From contig JASLVI010000091.1 in the NCBI GenBank assembly GCA_030741455.1, forward strand, positions 1-5,976: a stretch of 5,976 nucleotides of DNA, given 5' to 3'. Below the pieces are notes generated by a model. That model did not search any database. It was not told where the DNA came from and saw only the letters and a list, made by a program, of their open reading frames with translations. This document shows positions 4,433-5,976 of the stretch, piece by piece. The DNA comes from Candidatus Poseidoniaceae archaeon (GTDB lineage: Archaea > Thermoplasmatota > Poseidoniia > Poseidoniales > Poseidoniaceae). How positions within the stretch are numbered: position 1 is the stretch's first letter; the number at the start of each line of letters is the position of its first letter. A program made the position numbers and the translations under genes.

Positions 4433-5976
4433 TCAGTTGATTCCGCCGGCGGCTGGAAGATTCATCGATTGGATGAGGCGTTCGGTTTGAAGATTCAATT
4501 CATCCAAATTTGACGGTTCGGGAAGTGGTAAATCATCGGCTTTGAGTGGAACCCGTACTCCAGGCCCTGGTGTACGATTCAAAGCCTTTCCAAGTTGTAT
4601 TGCATCTTCGAAAAAGTTCCCTGAAGACCCAAGATGTCGTGATTCCAGTCGCATTCTGACCCATTGTTTGTATCTTGGTAAAACATCTGCAATCAAATCA
4701 ATGATTTTTGAACGCTCAATGTCGCTGGAGTCGTTTTGGGGTAACAAGCGCAAAACAAGACGTAGCATACGATCCACGCGGATATCACGAGGTTCATGGC
4801 CGACAAAAGAAGCGAGCGAACGCCGTACTGCGCCGAAATCTCCGGAAGCTGATAGGGCATCTGCTTCACTTGTTCGCCCGAGTAATCGAAGCAATTCTTC
4901 ATATGAAGATAGGTCGGTTGTTGATGCATCTATTGCTGGCTGAGCCAAGACTTTTGCTTCAGGACGCTTCGTTTCAGTCGTTGGCTGAGGATCCTTTTCC
5001 TCATCATTCTCAGATTCGACAGGCTCTCCTTGAATTGATTCCGTAACTTCGACATCAGTATTCTCTACGTCCGCTTCCATCGCTTCTAAGATGGCTTCAT
5101 GTGCTTCTTCAAGTGTGGATTCAGGTTGAATCTTTGCAGGCGTCATTCGAATCATGGATTGCTCTTTGGGAAGAAGTACTGGGCGTTGTTTGGGCATCCA
5201 TGATAGGTATGTGTAGCCTTCATCTTCAACTGGGCGTTCTGCTAAATGACGAATGAGCGCTGGAATCTGTTGTTCGATTCTTACCAATTCCAATGGATTA
5301 CGTACTTGAGATGCTAATTCATCTGCTCGTTTCGTGTCTCGCCGCCAATCAAGTCCTGAAATTCTACGTTGAATGGAGGCAATTCGCGTAATTGTTTCCA
5401 TCGCTTGTGTAAACTGGTGGAAGAACGAGTCGGGGTGGTGTTCATGGAGATTGAGCAGCTCTGTGATGTTCCAACCTCGCTCCTCCAACCGTATGAGTTC
5501 GGTTTTGGAACGTTCCAATGCATGGGAAGAAATGCTACTCGAAAGATGATGGTTGTGTTCAAGTGCTGCAATTGCTTCTTCAAACGAATAAAGATCAGGG
5601 AACGTTTTGTTTGCATCTGCCCTTCCATGGCGAACGGCTTGTTCCCATTCGGATTGCAACATTCGTCGATGACGGGTATTTCTGACCGTTCGCTTTTCAA
5701 TCCAATCTTGCATTTCATCCAGTAAATCCTTCTCAAGATCCATCGTTCTCAAAATGATCGATCTTCGCTCGACTTCTTCCTCGCCGCCTAGTGAGGTGTC
5801 GAGTTGAAGCAGCTTGTCAAGCAGCGTATTCGCTCGCTCATACACTGGTAATTGAAGATGTAATTCTGCTAAACCTTGCTGTGGATCTTGTGTGACCTTG
5901 TATCGCCAAACATCCATCTCAAATCCAAATTGTTCCCATTGCTCAATTAAGGAAGCGCCTTGAAGTTCCTTCTGTG
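4433..5976 (-). CDS. large helical repeat protein of unknown function, 5' truncated by window edge
   Basis: At least 513 residues are visible. The frame stays open past the ATG at 5917 to the right edge, and the extra 19 codons (KELQGASLIEQWEQFGFE before the Met) continue a recognisable repeat, so the true start lies outside and ATG 5917 is most likely internal. Numbering from that Met: repeat one spans about -11 to 40 and repeat two 140-190, each with E-x-x-G-(F/W), a conserved P and a final LD. Similarity continues for some 35 residues to IEKR/LAER. Residues about 262-326 are an acidic, disordered linker (TDVEVTESIQ, ESENDEEKDPQ). From about 337 a compact helical domain follows (EELLRLLGRTSEADALSA, then HEPRDIRVDRMLRLVLRLLP), then a proline-containing tail. 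No enzyme motif, membrane helix or signal peptide is visible, and I assign no function. A coiled-coil or scaffold role is a guess from the charge pattern. It is convergent with the proline-rich gene. Confidence 0.78.
   Translation of the reverse strand, partial: QKELQGASLIEQWEQFGFEMDVWRYKVTQDPQQGLAELHLQLPVYERANTLLDKLLQLDTSLGGEEEVERRSIILRTMDLEKDLLDEMQDWIEKRTVRNTRHRRMLQSEWEQAVRHGRADANKTFPDLYSFEEAIAALEHNHHLSSSISSHALERSKTELIRLEERGWNITELLNLHEHHPDSFFHQFTQAMETITRIASIQRRISGLDWRRDTKRADELASQVRNPLELVRIEQQIPALIRHLAERPVEDEGYTYLSWMPKQRPVLLPKEQSMIRMTPAKIQPESTLEEAHEAILEAMEADVENTDVEVTESIQGEPVESENDEEKDPQPTTETKRPEAKVLAQPAIDASTTDLSSYEELLRLLGRTSEADALSASGDFGAVRRSLASFVGHEPRDIRVDRMLRLVLRLLPQNDSSDIERSKIIDLIADVLPRYKQWVRMRLESRHLGSSGNFFEDAIQLGKALNRTPGPGVRVPLKADDLPLPEPSNLDELNLQTERLIQSMNLPAAGGIN
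5348..5500 (-). repeat. internal protein repeat, copy 2
   Basis: Encodes 51 residues from ELIRLEERGWNITEL to RRISGLD, 150 residues downstream of copy 1 in the same protein. Similarity is at protein level only. A weaker match continues after it (about 35 residues, ending LAER against IEKR in copy 1), so the full unit may be close to 90 residues. Confidence 0.6.
5798..5950 (-). repeat. internal protein repeat, copy 1
   Basis: Encodes 51 residues from LIEQWEQFGFEMDVW to KLLQLD. It aligns without gaps to copy 2 at 5348-5500: E at position 6, G at 9, an aromatic at 10, P at 23 and LD at 50-51 match. The DNA is diverged, so the duplication is ancient. It crosses the ATG at 5917, showing that this Met is not the start of the repeat unit. 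Confidence 0.6.

Noticed and set aside
5915..5917. ATG as the true start of the right-hand gene
   Set aside because: The frame is open upstream to the window edge, and those codons complete a repeat unit that matches an internal copy.
1..5976. CRISPR array, tRNA/rRNA gene, insertion sequence or attachment site
   Set aside because: I saw no regularly spaced repeats, no cloverleaf-like arms in the gaps, no transposase motifs and no terminal inverted repeats; gaps between genes are all under 200 bases.

Overview
The window is most likely chromosomal DNA of a euryarchaeon. The anchor is a complete archaeal-type DnaG, a Toprim-domain protein of about 400 residues that lacks the zinc finger and RNAP-like core layout of bacterial DnaG. 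Other archaeal signs are TATA-box-like elements in AT-rich intergenic DNA, a pyrimidine-rich tract rather than a stem-loop after a gene, and mixed ATG/GTG/TTG start codons. The moderate GC content and the acidic or proline-rich membrane proteins suggest marine Thermoplasmatota such as Poseidoniales (Marine Group II). That taxonomic placement is inference, not proven here.

Layout, left to right. At 1-278 (minus) is a start-containing partial gene with a TerB-like helical signature. It begins in a GTGA overlap with the stop of the next gene. At 275-1153 (minus) is a glycosyltransferase-like protein with a DDD motif, so these two form a translationally coupled pair. The gap at 1154-1242 is a divergent promoter region holding a perfect 12-bp palindromic TATA element, equidistant from both start codons. 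At 1243-1869 (plus) is a small two-helix membrane protein of unknown function, followed by a pyrimidine tract that may end transcription. The 1870-2037 leader carries three small tandem hairpins and a doubled Shine-Dalgarno region before dnaG at 2038-3267 (plus). Forty bases later comes a membrane protein at 3308-4432 (plus), with an acidic N-terminus, a membrane hairpin and a long proline-rich tail, probably co-transcribed with dnaG. It ends directly against the stop of a convergent gene at 4433-5976 (minus), a large, mostly helical protein of unknown function with a tandem repeat of 150-residue period. That gene runs off the right edge.

How the genes work together: dnaG concerns RNA metabolism (the archaeal exosome) or priming. 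The left pair concerns glycosylation plus a TerB-like partner. No pathway visibly links all six genes. I found no RNA gene, mobile element or CRISPR array. The most notable points are the symmetric divergent promoter, the structured dnaG leader, the dnaG-linked proline-rich membrane protein, and the internal duplication in the right-hand gene.
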